Source of the DNA: Phycisphaeraceae bacterium
Lineage (GTDB): Bacteria; Planctomycetota; Phycisphaerae; Phycisphaerales; Phycisphaeraceae
Assembly: GCA_020851735.1 (NCBI GenBank)
Contig: JADZCD010000029.1
Span: forward strand, 1 to 43,850
Direction: 5' to 3'
DNA: 43,850 nucleotides
Shown: positions 33,116-41,689 of the stretch, in pieces
Layout: every line of letters starts with the position of its first letter
Position numbering within the stretch: position 1 is the first letter of the stretch
Program-made: the position numbers and the translations under genes
The notes under the pieces: generated by a model
What the model saw: only the letters and a program-made list of their open reading frames with translations
What the model was told of the DNA's origin: nothing
Databases searched by the model: none

Positions 33116-35344
33116 TTACGCCACGTCGGCCAAGCCGAGGCTTGGGCCGTATTGCTTATAGAGCGCCCGGCGGAGCAATTGCCAGCGGGGCGTGCTCAAA
33201 CGGGCGTCGCCGTTAAGTATGGCGGCGGCGTCGCGGCGGGCCAGGTGCAGCAGGTCCATGTCCTGCGGCAGGCGGGCCACGCGGAAAGGCGGCAGGCCCG
33301 ACTGGCGGGTGCCGAAGAACTCGCCCATGCCGCGGATGGCAAAGTCTTCCTCGGCGATGCGGAAACCGTCGGTGGTTTTGACCAAGGCGGCGAGCCGGGC
33401 GGTGGCGTCTTCGGTGGTGGGTTGTGCGCTCAACACGCAGAGGTTTTTTCGTCCGCCCGTGCCGCGCCCGATGCGCCCGCGCAATTGGTGAAGCTGAGCT
33501 AAGCCGAAGCGCTCGGCGTGCTCGATGATCATGACGGTGGCGTTGGGGACGTCCACGCCGACTTCGATGACGGTGGTGGCGACCAGGACGTGGATTTCGC
33601 CGCGGCGGAAGCGTTCCATGATGGCTTCACGGCGCGGGCGTTTGAGGCGGCCGTGGATGGCAGCCACGTGGTAATCGCGGCAATATCGCTCGGCTAGGAG
33701 TTGGGCGTGCGCGCGGACGTTTTTGAGTTGGGCCGGCGAGGCGACGCCCTGGGCGTCGATGGTCGGCACGACGACATAGGCCTGTTCGCCCTTGGCCAGA
33801 CGGGTGGCCAGGTAGCGGTATACCTCGTCGGATTTCTCCGGCGGGACCAAGCGGGTGGTGATGGGCGTGCGGCCGGGGGGGAGGCCTTGGATGGTGGAGA
33901 CATCCAAGTCGCCGAAGATGGTGAGGCTAAGGGTGCGTGGGATGGGCGTGGCGGTCATGACCAGGATGTGCGGCGAGGGGATGGTGGACGCGGGCGGATG
34001 GGCTTGCGCGGGGGCGGGGCTACTTCCGGGGGCACTTCCGGGGGCACTTCCGGGGGCGGGAGGGGTTCCGGGGGTTAGGGATTCGCGAAAGGCGGCGCGT
34101 TGGCGGACGCCGAAACGATGTTGTTCGTCGATGACCACCACGGCCAAGTCGGCAAAGCGCACGGAGCCGGAGACCAGGGCGTGGGTGCCGATGACGATAT
34201 CCGCCTGGCCGGTGGCGATGCGCTGCAGTTGTTCCTGGCGAGCGGCGGAGCCGGCGGTGGATTGCCCGGCCGTGAGCAACTCGAGGCGAACGTCCGAGCC
34301 AGCGAGCATCGCGGAGATGGAAGCAAAGTGCTGCTCGGCGAGCAATTCCGTCGGGGCCATCAAGGCCCCCTGCTTGCGATCCGCCACGGCCATCAAGAGG
34401 GCGTAGAGAGCAACGACGGTTTTGCCCGCGCCCACGTCGCCCTGGAGCAGGCGGTTCATCGGTTGATCCTTGGTCAGATCGCTGATGAGCTCTTTGACGA
34501 CCTGATTCTGGGCGGGGGTCAGCGAAAACGGAAAGCGGGCGCGGATGTGCTGGTCGATGGCTGGCGACCAGCGGAGGGCGGGGGCGCGCAGGCAGGTCTG
34601 GGCGTAGCGGCGCTTGATGGCCATGCCGGTTTGGAGGAGCAGCAATTCGTTGTAGGCCAGGCGACGGCGGGCGGCGGAGGCTTCGTCGAGATTGGCTGGG
34701 AAGTGGGCCATGCGAAAGGCGTCGGCCAATTTGGGCATGGCCAGGTGAGTGAGGAAATCCTCAGGCAGCGGGTCGGACAAGCCGGGGAGGACGCGCGGCA
34801 ACAGGTCGGTCAATATTTTTTCGATCACCGAACTGGGCAGGTCTTCGGTGGAGGGATAGACGGGCCGGAGACGATCGTCGGTGGGCGGGACGGGGGTTTG
34901 GGACTCGGCTTCCGGGCTCAGGTCCTCCCATTGCGGGTTGATCAGCTGCGGGTATCCGCCGTAGAGGGCGACTTTGCCGCGCACGCGAATGGTCATGCCG
35001 GGGTGAAGCTTCTTGCGCAGATACGAGGCGTTAAACCAGGTGAGGCTGACGTTGCGCCCCGGCTGACCGAGGGTGACTAGAAAGCGCGAGCGCCCGCGTC
35101 CCATTGACGGCACAAAACGCGTGGTCAACACCGTCCCGCGACATGAGCCGATGCTGTCGGGAACCAGTTCCTCGATCGACGATTCGGCGCTTAAGAGTTC
35201 ATGACGCAAAGGCAGATGGCGCAACAGGTCGGAGACGGTGCGAATACCTAAACGAGACAACAGACGAACGCGCTTGGCACCGATGCCGGGCAATTTGTCC
35301 AGCGAGCTGGCTAAGCGAACAGGAGAATCGGAGGCGACGGGCAT
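33116..35344 (-). CDS. recG: ATP-dependent DNA helicase RecG with repeat-derived insertion
   Basis: RecG regresses stalled replication forks and processes Holliday junctions. It has 742 residues. The N-terminal wedge domain includes LPGIGAKRVRLLSRLGIRTV and an OB fold; helicase motifs are LLQGDVGAGKTVVAL (Walker A, about 302-309), APTELLAEQH, GTHAL, VIDEQHRFGVRQR (406-413), MTATPIPRTL, HGRLK, TTVIEVGVDVPNATVMII and QLRGRIGRG. Between the DEQH motif and MTATPIPRTL a segment of about 30 residues (residues 425-455, with PGSAPGSAPGSSPAPAQ) is encoded by micro-repeats and is not part of ordinary RecG. The motifs around it are intact. Confidence 0.93.
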   Translation of the reverse strand: MPVASDSPVRLASSLDKLPGIGAKRVRLLSRLGIRTVSDLLRHLPLRHELLSAESSIEELVPDSIGSCRGTVLTTRFVPSMGRGRSRFLVTLGQPGRNVSLTWFNASYLRKKLHPGMTIRVRGKVALYGGYPQLINPQWEDLSPEAESQTPVPPTDDRLRPVYPSTEDLPSSVIEKILTDLLPRVLPGLSDPLPEDFLTHLAMPKLADAFRMAHFPANLDEASAARRRLAYNELLLLQTGMAIKRRYAQTCLRAPALRWSPAIDQHIRARFPFSLTPAQNQVVKELISDLTKDQPMNRLLQGDVGAGKTVVALYALLMAVADRKQGALMAPTELLAEQHFASISAMLAGSDVRLELLTAGQSTAGSAARQEQLQRIATGQADIVIGTHALVSGSVRFADLAVVVIDEQHRFGVRQRAAFRESLTPGTPPAPGSAPGSAPGSSPAPAQAHPPASTIPSPHILVMTATPIPRTLSLTIFGDLDVSTIQGLPPGRTPITTRLVPPEKSDEVYRYLATRLAKGEQAYVVVPTIDAQGVASPAQLKNVRAHAQLLAERYCRDYHVAAIHGRLKRPRREAIMERFRRGEIHVLVATTVIEVGVDVPNATVMIIEHAERFGLAQLHQLRGRIGRGTGGRKNLCVLSAQPTTEDATARLAALVKTTDGFRIAEEDFAIRGMGEFFGTRQSGLPPFRVARLPQDMDLLHLARRDAAAILNGDARLSTPRWQLLRRALYKQYGPSLGLADVA
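34009..34075. repeat. 12-base micro-repeat array inside recG
   Basis: Three consecutive 12-base units (CTTCCGGGGGCA) lie near 34023-34055, then GGTTCCGGGGG. A 12-base unit keeps the reading frame and encodes PGSA on the minus strand. Confidence 0.9.
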
Positions 35345-35368
35345 GACACGATCTTAGCTGTGCATGCC

Positions 35369-35400
35369 GCCCCCCGGAAGCGCCCCCGCCCCCGGAAGCG
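35369..35400. repeat. CCCCCGGAAG micro-repeat cluster, intergenic
   Basis: Two CCCCCGGAAGCG units at 35371-35382 and 35389-35400 are separated by CCCCCG. It lies 25 bases upstream of the recG start. Confidence 0.8.
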
Positions 35401-35413
35401 TTGCCGGATCGCT

Positions 35414-35458
35414 AAATAAAAAAGGGTCTCGACCGGGGAGGCATCCGGTCCGAGACCC
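35414..35458 (-). terminator. Orphan intrinsic terminator upstream of recG
   Basis: Arms GGGTCTCG (35424-35431) with CGAGACCC (35451-35458) and ACCGG with CCGGT form a 13-pair stem with one bulged base and an 8-base loop, followed on the minus strand by TTTTTTATTT. It ends a transcript coming from the right on the minus strand, where no protein gene is seen. Confidence 0.85.
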
Positions 35459-35620
35459 GATCCAGGGCTGACTGATCTGATCGTTGGGCGGCTTCCATGC
35501 CTGGGGCGACGCGGAGATGGACAGGTCTCCGGTCAAGCCCGCTGCGACTGTCGAGACAGGCAAGGCAGACATCCGACCGATCCGCCCGACAGCCTGTTGC
35601 GACAGACGGCCTCCAGATGA
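35415..35620 (-). ncRNA. Candidate small RNA or recG leader
   Basis: The stretch ends at the terminator above. A possible -10 AATACT lies at 35621-35626 with only a weak -35. Small hairpins seen on the minus strand are CTGT-CGCA-ACAG, CTGTC-TC-GACAG and GGAGA...TCTCC. GGAGGC near the predicted 5' end can pair with GCCTCC in the terminator loop. About 195-205 bases long, size comparable to 6S RNA, but I cannot assign a family. The 5' end is a guess. Confidence 0.4.
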
Positions 35621-35794
35621 AGTATTCGATTGACAAGCTCGTTAAGCCAGCGGCAAGCCCTGTTTGAATACCGTCAGCGGGCGTGGATTTCGGTCTGTAG
35701 CGTCTGGCGCGGATATGTCGCGGCCTGCGGCCGAAGTGATTTACCGTTGCCGAAGCTTCCGGGGGTTTCGCGGGCGGGCCGAGGGGGGTAGTGA

Positions 35795-35800
35795 TATACT
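35795..35800 (+). promoter_or_regulatory. Extended -10 box for coaD, near-leaderless
   Basis: TGATATACT (TG one base before TATACT) ends 8 bases before the coaD ATG at 35809. No Shine-Dalgarno precedes the gene. Confidence 0.5.
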
Positions 35801-35808
35801 CGCCAGGC

Positions 35809-36351
35809 ATGAAACCGTTGCACATAGGTTTGTTTCCCGGCACGTTCGACCCGATCACCAACGGCCATCTGGACGTGATCCGGCGCGGCCAGGTGCTGTT
35901 TGACGAGTTGATCGTGGCGGTAGGGCATAATCCGGACAAACGGGAACTCTTCCCGCTCCAGGAACGGGCGGACATGATCCGCCAGCTGCTGACGGAAGAA
36001 GGCTCGCCGGTGAAGGTGCAGACCTATACGGGCCTGACGGTGGATTACGCCAAGGAGGTGGGGGCGACGGCGATTCTGCGCGGTTTGCGCAACGTCAGCG
36101 ACCTGGCGCACGAATTCCAGCTGGCCCTGACCAACCGGGCGATCGCCAACGTGGAAACGGTTTTCATCATGACCGGCGAGCCGTTCGCGTTCACCAGCTC
36201 CAGCCTGATCAAGCAGATCGCCGCGGGCGGGGAAATCGACCGCATGCATCGCCTGCTGCCGCCTTTGGTCATCGAGAAACTCAAACAGCGAAAGCGCGAG
36301 CTGGGCCGGGAGATCGCCCACCTGCGGGTGGATGACTTCTTTAAGGAATAG
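35809..36351 (+). CDS. coaD: Phosphopantetheine adenylyltransferase
   Basis: This enzyme transfers AMP to 4'-phosphopantetheine in coenzyme A synthesis. It has 180 residues from the ATG at 35809. The nucleotidyltransferase motif is GTFDPITNGHLDVIRRG (His20 catalytic); AILRGLRNVSDLAHEFQLAL and FTSSSLIKQIAAGG, the ISSTxxR-like motif, complete the active site. A C-terminal extension of about 15 residues (KRELGREIAHLRVDDFFKE) exceeds the usual 160. Confidence 0.95.
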   Translation: MKPLHIGLFPGTFDPITNGHLDVIRRGQVLFDELIVAVGHNPDKRELFPLQERADMIRQLLTEEGSPVKVQTYTGLTVDYAKEVGATAILRGLRNVSDLAHEFQLALTNRAIANVETVFIMTGEPFAFTSSSLIKQIAAGGEIDRMHRLLPPLVIEKLKQRKRELGREIAHLRVDDFFKE

Positions 36352-36429
36352 CTGACTGCCACGCGGCGGCGGGTACGATTCGTTATGCTGGACGCAATCT
36401 TTTTTTGCCTATTTGGATGATGATTACTC

Positions 36430-37101
36430 ATGGATATCCGCGTCGTCAGCATCGGCACGCTCAGTCGCAATGAATTCTGGCCGGCGGAAACTCCCGATCG
36501 CACGCCCCACGCCACCACCACGTTTGTGCAGAGCGGAGATCGGCTGATCCTGGTCGATCCGGGTCTGCCGCCGCAGATCGTGGCGGCCCGACTGACCGAG
36601 CGCACGGGGCTGGCGCCTTCGAAAATTACCGATGTTTTCTTAACCAACTTTCGACCCGCGCACCGGGCGGGATTGGGGGCGTTTCCCAACGCCCGCTGGC
36701 TGATCAGCGAAACAGAGCGGGAAGTGATGGGCCGCTCGCTGGTGGAACGGTTTCAGCAGGAACAAGAGCAGGAGATCCGTGCCCTGCTGCAACAGGAAAT
36801 CGCCCTGCTTAAGCGCATTCAGCCGGCGCCGGACAAATTAGCCAATCAAGTGGATCTGTTTCCCCTGCCCGGCTATACCCCCGGCACGTGCGGGCTGCTG
36901 CTCTGCCAGACTAATTCCACCACGCTGGTGGCCGGCGACGCGGTGCCCACCATCGAGCACCTGGAGCACGGGCAGGTGCTCAAACACGCCTACGACATCG
37001 AACAAGCCCGCGAAAGCTTCATGGAAGCAATCGAGATCGCCGATGTCATCATCCCCGGGCATGACAATTTGATTCTCAATCCCACCCGTCGGCCGATGTA
37101 G
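36430..37101 (+). CDS. MBL-fold protein with degenerate metal site
   Basis: The protein has 223 residues of metallo-beta-lactamase fold: IGTLSRNEFW, LILVDPGLPPQIV, TDVFLTNFRPAHRAGLGAFP, VDLFPLPGYTPGTCGLLL, TTLVAGDAVPT and DVIIPGHDN. The metal motif THxHxDH reads TNFRPAH, so two His and the Asp are replaced by Asn, Arg and Ala; the last His, the Asp in AGDAV and the final His in PGHD remain. It may bind one metal or none. It lies 78 bases after coaD in the same direction, possibly with a promoter (TATGCT at 36384-36389). Confidence 0.8.
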   Translation: MDIRVVSIGTLSRNEFWPAETPDRTPHATTTFVQSGDRLILVDPGLPPQIVAARLTERTGLAPSKITDVFLTNFRPAHRAGLGAFPNARWLISETEREVMGRSLVERFQQEQEQEIRALLQQEIALLKRIQPAPDKLANQVDLFPLPGYTPGTCGLLLCQTNSTTLVAGDAVPTIEHLEHGQVLKHAYDIEQARESFMEAIEIADVIIPGHDNLILNPTRRPM

Positions 37102-37163
37102 CCCCCCACGTCACCGCCCCACTTCGCCTGCTGCCAGGTATCAGATCGTGCTTCCGGCAGGGT

Positions 37164-37946
37164 TCAGGCGCGTGGCGAGGGGATCACGTAGAAGCGATCG
37201 GTTACTGGTTCAAAGCCCAATTTACGGGCGATCCGCAGGGATTCGACGTTGGCGGCGCCGGCGCTCCAGACGGGAATCTGGCCGACGCGTTGAATCAATT
37301 GCGAGACCAGACTGGCGGCGGCGGTGGCCAGTCCTTTGCCGCGATGAGCTTCGAGCGTAGCGACGCCCACGTCGGCGAATCGGCTGGTCCGGGCGGAGGT
37401 GTGGGCGATGGACACCAACTGGCCATCCACAAGCGCACCGACCATCAGGCCTTCACGCAACAGGGTGGCGGTGTCGGGATAGCCCGCCCCGTGCATCAGG
37501 GGTGGAGCGGCTTCGACCAGGTCCAGGTCATTGATCGTTAACTGCCGAACAGCGGGATGGGTATAGGAAGCTGCGGGCTTAAGAAGCTGAAAATAGCAGT
37601 CGCGGTAGAGACGGGCGGGGACTTTGAGTTCCGCCTGCATGAGCAGACGCAGGGGTTCGGCCACTTCCGCGGCCACGTTGACGCACTCCCAGCCGTCGAT
37701 TTTTTTTAGCAGTTGCCAGATGACTTTCGCATCGGTTCCCAAGGCGACGGGCTCGGTGGGTAGCGCGTCGGATTGCAGGAGCAACCCAAGGGAACTGGAT
37801 ATCGGGCCGCTGACAAACGCCCGGCACAAGCCCCAGCGCAGGCGGTGGATGTCGATGGTCGTCTGGGGACGCTCGCCAAGGGCGTCGGCCAGGGCCAGGC
37901 AGTCCTGACGATTCAAGGGGCCGAGGATTTCCGCACGCGTGGGCAT
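37164..37946 (-). CDS. GNAT-family N-acetyltransferase
   Basis: The protein has 260 residues from the ATG at 37946. The C-terminal GNAT domain (about 130-260) has the acetyl-CoA loop VATLEAHRGKGLATAAASLV and the late motif NVESLRIARKLGFEPV. The N-terminal half (PLNRQDCLALADALGERPQT) is not recognised. This two-part layout occurs in GNAT proteins of the GCN5-related FR47 type. The substrate is unknown. It starts 14 bases after the kinase stop, so the two are one operon. Confidence 0.8.
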   Translation of the reverse strand: MPTRAEILGPLNRQDCLALADALGERPQTTIDIHRLRWGLCRAFVSGPISSSLGLLLQSDALPTEPVALGTDAKVIWQLLKKIDGWECVNVAAEVAEPLRLLMQAELKVPARLYRDCYFQLLKPAASYTHPAVRQLTINDLDLVEAAPPLMHGAGYPDTATLLREGLMVGALVDGQLVSIAHTSARTSRFADVGVATLEAHRGKGLATAAASLVSQLIQRVGQIPVWSAGAANVESLRIARKLGFEPVTDRFYVIPSPRA

Positions 37947-37960
37947 AACCAACCAGACCT

Positions 37961-38626
37961 TTAGTCGGGCCAGACCAGCCGGAGCGTCGGCCGACGGGAT
38001 TGACCAGCGACCAAGAGAGCGTTCCGGGCGTCGACGGCTTCGTAATGTTTGCGGGCGTCGACCGGATCGCGCCCGCCGCGGACGTGCCGGGCGAGAATCC
38101 AGGCGCGGGCACGCTCTAAGGGCGTGTCCAGCAGCCAGCAGGCGTCCATGACGTCAGCCAGTTCCGTCCACGGCGAATGATTAAGTAAAAGGTAATTCCC
38201 CTCGGTCAGCACCAGTTTGACTTGCGCGTTGATGGTGTGCCTGGCGTCGCCGGGCCAGATCGGCTCGTGCAGATTGCGATCGTAGATGGGAAAAGGGACT
38301 TGCTGCCCAGGGTCGCGAGCTTGGCGCAGCAGGTGGACGTAGGCGCGAGCGTCAAACGTGGCGGGCGATCCCTTCTGCCGGCGCAGGCCCTGCCGCTCCA
38401 ATTGCGCGTTGGTTAGGTGAAACCCGTCCATCGGCACCAGGGCTACGCTGTCGGAGGACAGGGCTTCATACACCTGCCGGGCCAGCGTGCTTTTCCCGCT
38501 GCCGCCGATGCCGGCAATGCCCACGATGTAGCGGTGCGGCCGAGGCAGACTCATGGCCGCGCGGAGCATCTCCACCAAGCGATCTATTCCCTCCTGGTTC
38601 AATACCAGCGGCGAATCAAGCGGCAT
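37961..38626 (-). CDS. P-loop nucleoside/sugar kinase (PanK/uridine kinase-like)
   Basis: The protein has 221 residues. Walker A is GIGGSGKST (39-47); LVPMDGFHLTNAQLERQGL and KGSPATFDARAYVHLL are shared with YggC/FrcK-type kinases (COG1072), and VPFPIYDRNLHEP with LTEGNYLLLNHSPW completes the family pattern. Related proteins phosphorylate fructose, pantothenate or nucleosides; which applies cannot be read. It is divergent from the M20 peptidase, only 49 bases apart. Confidence 0.82.
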   Translation of the reverse strand: MPLDSPLVLNQEGIDRLVEMLRAAMSLPRPHRYIVGIAGIGGSGKSTLARQVYEALSSDSVALVPMDGFHLTNAQLERQGLRRQKGSPATFDARAYVHLLRQARDPGQQVPFPIYDRNLHEPIWPGDARHTINAQVKLVLTEGNYLLLNHSPWTELADVMDACWLLDTPLERARAWILARHVRGGRDPVDARKHYEAVDARNALLVAGQSRRPTLRLVWPD

Positions 38627-38634
38627 AGGCAGGC

Positions 38635-38640
38635 ATCATA
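38635..38640 (-). promoter_or_regulatory. -10 box for the P-loop kinase, near-leaderless
   Basis: TATGAT on the minus strand, preceded by GGG, ends 8 bases before the ATG at 38626. No Shine-Dalgarno. Confidence 0.45.
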
Positions 38641-38662
38641 CCCTTCGAGGCCGCCAGCGTGG

Positions 38663-38668
38663 TATGCT
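38663..38668 (+). promoter_or_regulatory. -10 box for the M20 peptidase, near-leaderless
   Basis: TATGCT ends 7 bases before the ATG at 38676. It sits in the same 49-base divergent gap as the kinase -10 box. Confidence 0.45.
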
Positions 38669-38675
38669 TTTTGGC

Positions 38676-39857
38676 ATGATAAGCACCGAAACCCCCCAGA
38701 GCGTGGATCAACTTCTGCAGCGGATGGTTCAGATCAACAGCGTGAACACGGAAAGCAGCGGCAATCCCCAGGCTGAGGCGGAGCTGGGCGCTTACCTGGA
38801 GCAGGTCCATCGCGGCTGGGGATTTCCGACCCGCCGGCTGAGCGTGCCGGGCCGGGCGGACAATGTCTTGGCGACGTTGTCGGTCGGCAGCGACAAGCCG
38901 TGGATTCTGTTCATCAGCCACATGGACACGGTCAGCGTGGCCGGCATGACGATTGATCCTGTCGGGGGCCAGATTGTCGGCAATCGCCTGCTGGGCCGGG
39001 GCGCCACGGACACCAAGGGCACGGGCGCAGCTATTCTCTGGGCCATGCGTCAATACGCCCAGGGGAAGGACCAGCCTAACAACATCGCCATGGTGCACAC
39101 CGTCGACGAGGAGTCGGGCATGCTGGGTGTGCGCACGCTGGTGAAGGATCACTGGGGCAAGCTGGGCTTTAAGCCGCGCGGCGTGATCGTCGGGGAGCCG
39201 ACGGAGCTTAAGCCCATCGTCGCGCACAACGGCGTGGTGCGCATGCGCGTTACCACACGCGGCGTGGCAGCCCATTCGTCCACGCCCTCGCGGGGGCGCA
39301 ACGCCATCAGCATGATGTCGTTTGTGATCCGGGCGATCGAGGATGAATACATCGCCAAGCTGTCGGCCACGCACCCCTTAACGGGCAAGGCGGTGTGCAG
39401 CGTTACGGTCATTCGCGGCGGGTCGCAGATCAACATTATTCCAGACCACTGTGCGATCGACATGGATCGGCGCCTGGTGCCCGGGGAATCGCCCACGGAC
39501 GCGATGGCCGCGGTGCGGGCGGTGCTGGATGGCCTGGCTAAACGTCAACCGCTGGTTCAAGCCGTCGAGCTGGAGGCAGTCACCATCCTTCCGCCCCTGA
39601 CACCCGACAGCAGCCAGAGTTTTCTGCCGGTGGTGCAATCGGTCCTGACGGCGATGAATCTGCCGATCCAGCCCGTCGGCGGGCCGTACGCCACGGAGGC
39701 GGGGGATTTGTCGCACGCGGGCATCTCTGCGCTGGTGATAGGCCCCGGCGAGGCTGGGCAGGCGCACACCAAGGACGAAAGCGCCAATCTGGCGGAATTG
39801 CATAAGGGCGTCGAACTGTATCTGGGCTTGATGAAGGCGGACTGGCGGAAGGTGTAA
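38676..39857 (+). CDS. M20-family peptidase/deacylase (ArgE/DapE-like)
   Basis: The protein has 393 residues from the ATG at 38676; an ATG at 38664 would overlap the -10 box. The zinc site is complete: [12 protein letters not shown] (His82, Asp84), [13 protein letters not shown] (Asp112), [11 protein letters not shown] (Glu145, Glu146), GEPTELKP and, late, [12 protein letters not shown] (His). The dimerisation domain holds [15 protein letters not shown]. It may hydrolyse acetylornithine, succinyl-diaminopimelate or a dipeptide. Its stop lies 113 bases before ilvD. Confidence 0.87.
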   Translation: MISTETPQSVDQLLQRMVQINSVNTESSGNPQAEAELGAYLEQVHRGWGFPTRRLSVPGRADNVLATLSVGSDKPWILFISHMDTVSVAGMTIDPVGGQIVGNRLLGRGATDTKGTGAAILWAMRQYAQGKDQPNNIAMVHTVDEESGMLGVRTLVKDHWGKLGFKPRGVIVGEPTELKPIVAHNGVVRMRVTTRGVAAHSSTPSRGRNAISMMSFVIRAIEDEYIAKLSATHPLTGKAVCSVTVIRGGSQINIIPDHCAIDMDRRLVPGESPTDAMAAVRAVLDGLAKRQPLVQAVELEAVTILPPLTPDSSQSFLPVVQSVLTAMNLPIQPVGGPYATEAGDLSHAGISALVIGPGEAGQAHTKDESANLAELHKGVELYLGLMKADWRKV

Positions 39858-39970
39858 GGTTGGAATCATTCCTCGCAGCGTGGCCTGATGACGTCCGCTG
39901 CTTGCTTGGGCAGCCCTGCTACAATGGCTTTTTCCTGAATTTATCCAATTTATCGCAACGAGTATGGACC

Positions 39971-41677
39971 ATGGCCAAACAACTTAATCCGTTTTCTTCC
40001 CGTGTGACCCAGCCCCGCAGCCAAGGCGCCAGCCAGGCGATGCTCTACGGCGCGGGCCTGACTGAAGCGGACATGAACAAGCCGCAGGTGGGCATCGTCG
40101 CCAACTGGTTTGAGGGTAACACCTGCAACATGCACCTCAACGACCTGGCGGCCAAGGTCAAAGAGGGCGTGGTGGCGGCCGGCATGGTGGGGATGCGCTT
40201 TAACACCATCGGCGTGTCCGACGGCATTTCCATGGGCACGGACGGCATGAGCTATTCGCTGCAGTCGCGCGACATCATCGCCGACTCGATCGAAACCGTC
40301 GTGGCCGCCCAATGGTACGACGCGCTGATCGCCCTGCCGGGCTGCGACAAGAACATGCCCGGGTGCATTCTGGCCATGGCCCGCCTTAATCGCCCGGCCA
40401 TCATGGTCTACGGTGGAACGATCAAGCCCGGGTGCACCAGCTTTGCGGATAAGAAAACTCCCAACCAGGAAACGCCACGCGACATCGTCAGCGCTTTTCA
40501 GTCCTACGGCGAATACATCGCCGGGGCGATCACCGACGAACAGCGGGCGGAAATCGTCAAACAGTCCTGCCCCGGAGCCGGCGCCTGCGGAGGCATGTAC
40601 ACAGCCAACACCATGGCCAGCGCCATCGAGGCCATGGGCATGAGCCTGCCTTATTCCTCTTCCGTGCCGGCCGTGGACCCCGGCAAGCTGAAGGAGTGTT
40701 TCGACGCCGGGGCGGCCATCCGCCTGCTGATGGAGCGCGACATCAAGCCGCGCGACATCATCACCCGCAAGGCCCTGGAAAACGCGATGGTCATCGTCAT
40801 GGCCCTGGGCGGGTCGACTAACGCGGTGCTGCACCTTTTGGCCATCGCCCGGGCCCTGGACGTGCCGCTGGAACTCAACGATTTTCAGAAAGTATCCGAC
40901 CGCGTGCCCTTTCTGGCGGACTTAAAACCCTCCGGCAAATACGTGATGGAAGACGTGCATAATGTCGGCGGCACGCCGGCGGTGATGAAGCTGCTCCTGC
41001 AGGCGGGGTTGCTGCACGGCGACTGCATGACGGTCACCGGCAAAACGGTAGCGGAGAATCTTAAGAACCTGCCGGGGCTGGTCCCGAATCAGGACGTCAT
41101 CCACCCGCTGGACAAGCCCATCAAGAAGACCGGGCACCTGCAGATTCTCTACGGCAATCTGGCTCCCGGCGGCGCGGTGGCCAAGATCACCGGCAAAGAG
41201 GGCTTAAAGTTCACCGGCGTGGCCCGCGTGTACGACAGCGAAGAGGACATGCTGCACGGGCTGGAAAAAGGCCAGATCACCAAGGGCTGCGTGGTGGTGA
41301 TTCGCTTTGAAGGGCCCAAGGGCGGGCCGGGCCTGCCGGAAATGCTCACGCCCACCAGCGCCATCATGGGCGCGGGCCTGGGCAAGGACGTGGCCCTGAT
41401 CACCGACGGCCGCTTCTCCGGCGGGTCGCACGGGTTTATCGTCGGGCACGTCACGCCCGAAGCCCAGGAGGGCGGGCCGATCGCTCTCTTGCGTGACGGC
41501 GACCCGATCACCATCGACGCGGAAAAGCGCGTGATGGACGTGCATCTCGCGGCTGACGAACTTAAGAAACGCCGCGCCGCCTGGAAGATGCCGGCCTACA
41601 AAGCCACGCGCGGCACGCTGGCTAAATACATTCGCCTGGTGAAATCAGCCTCCGAGGGCTGCGTGACGGACGAATAA
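39971..41677 (+). CDS. ilvD: Dihydroxy-acid dehydratase
   Basis: This iron-sulfur enzyme of branched-chain amino acid synthesis converts dihydroxy acids to 2-keto acids. It has 568 residues from the ATG at 39971. Cluster cysteines lie in GNTCNMH (Cys52), [10 protein letters not shown] (Cys125) and [12 protein letters not shown] (Cys206). [36 protein letters not shown] and [18 protein letters not shown] are diagnostic. A -10-like TACAAT is at 39920-39925 with a poor -35. It is followed by the PepSY genes after 12 bases. Confidence 0.95.
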   Translation: MAKQLNPFSSRVTQPRSQGASQAMLYGAGLTEADMNKPQVGIVANWFEGNTCNMHLNDLAAKVKEGVVAAGMVGMRFNTIGVSDGISMGTDGMSYSLQSRDIIADSIETVVAAQWYDALIALPGCDKNMPGCILAMARLNRPAIMVYGGTIKPGCTSFADKKTPNQETPRDIVSAFQSYGEYIAGAITDEQRAEIVKQSCPGAGACGGMYTANTMASAIEAMGMSLPYSSSVPAVDPGKLKECFDAGAAIRLLMERDIKPRDIITRKALENAMVIVMALGGSTNAVLHLLAIARALDVPLELNDFQKVSDRVPFLADLKPSGKYVMEDVHNVGGTPAVMKLLLQAGLLHGDCMTVTGKTVAENLKNLPGLVPNQDVIHPLDKPIKKTGHLQILYGNLAPGGAVAKITGKEGLKFTGVARVYDSEEDMLHGLEKGQITKGCVVVIRFEGPKGGPGLPEMLTPTSAIMGAGLGKDVALITDGRFSGGSHGFIVGHVTPEAQEGGPIALLRDGDPITIDAEKRVMDVHLAADELKKRRAAWKMPAYKATRGTLAKYIRLVKSASEGCVTDE

Positions 41678-41689
41678 GAGAATGTCGGC

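Larger units (their letters stand above)
35345..35808. other. 464-base region between recG and coaD
   Basis: No convincing protein gene lies here. It contains a micro-repeat cluster (35369-35400), a strong minus-strand terminator (35414-35458), a structured stretch with several small hairpins (35460-35625) and the coaD -10 box (35795-35800). One isolated micro-repeat core in inverse orientation lies at 35756-35765. Confidence 0.7.

Noticed and set aside
34009..34075. Possible CRISPR array
   Set aside because: Units are 12 bases with no distinct spacers and lie inside recG; no cas gene is near.
35412..35975. Minus-strand frame of 187 codons upstream of recG
   Set aside because: It runs through the terminator stem and overlaps coaD antisense; composition is unlike neighbouring proteins.
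36430..37101. MBL-fold gene as a pseudogene
   Set aside because: The frame is complete, the rest of the fold is well conserved, and no frameshift or stop is seen.
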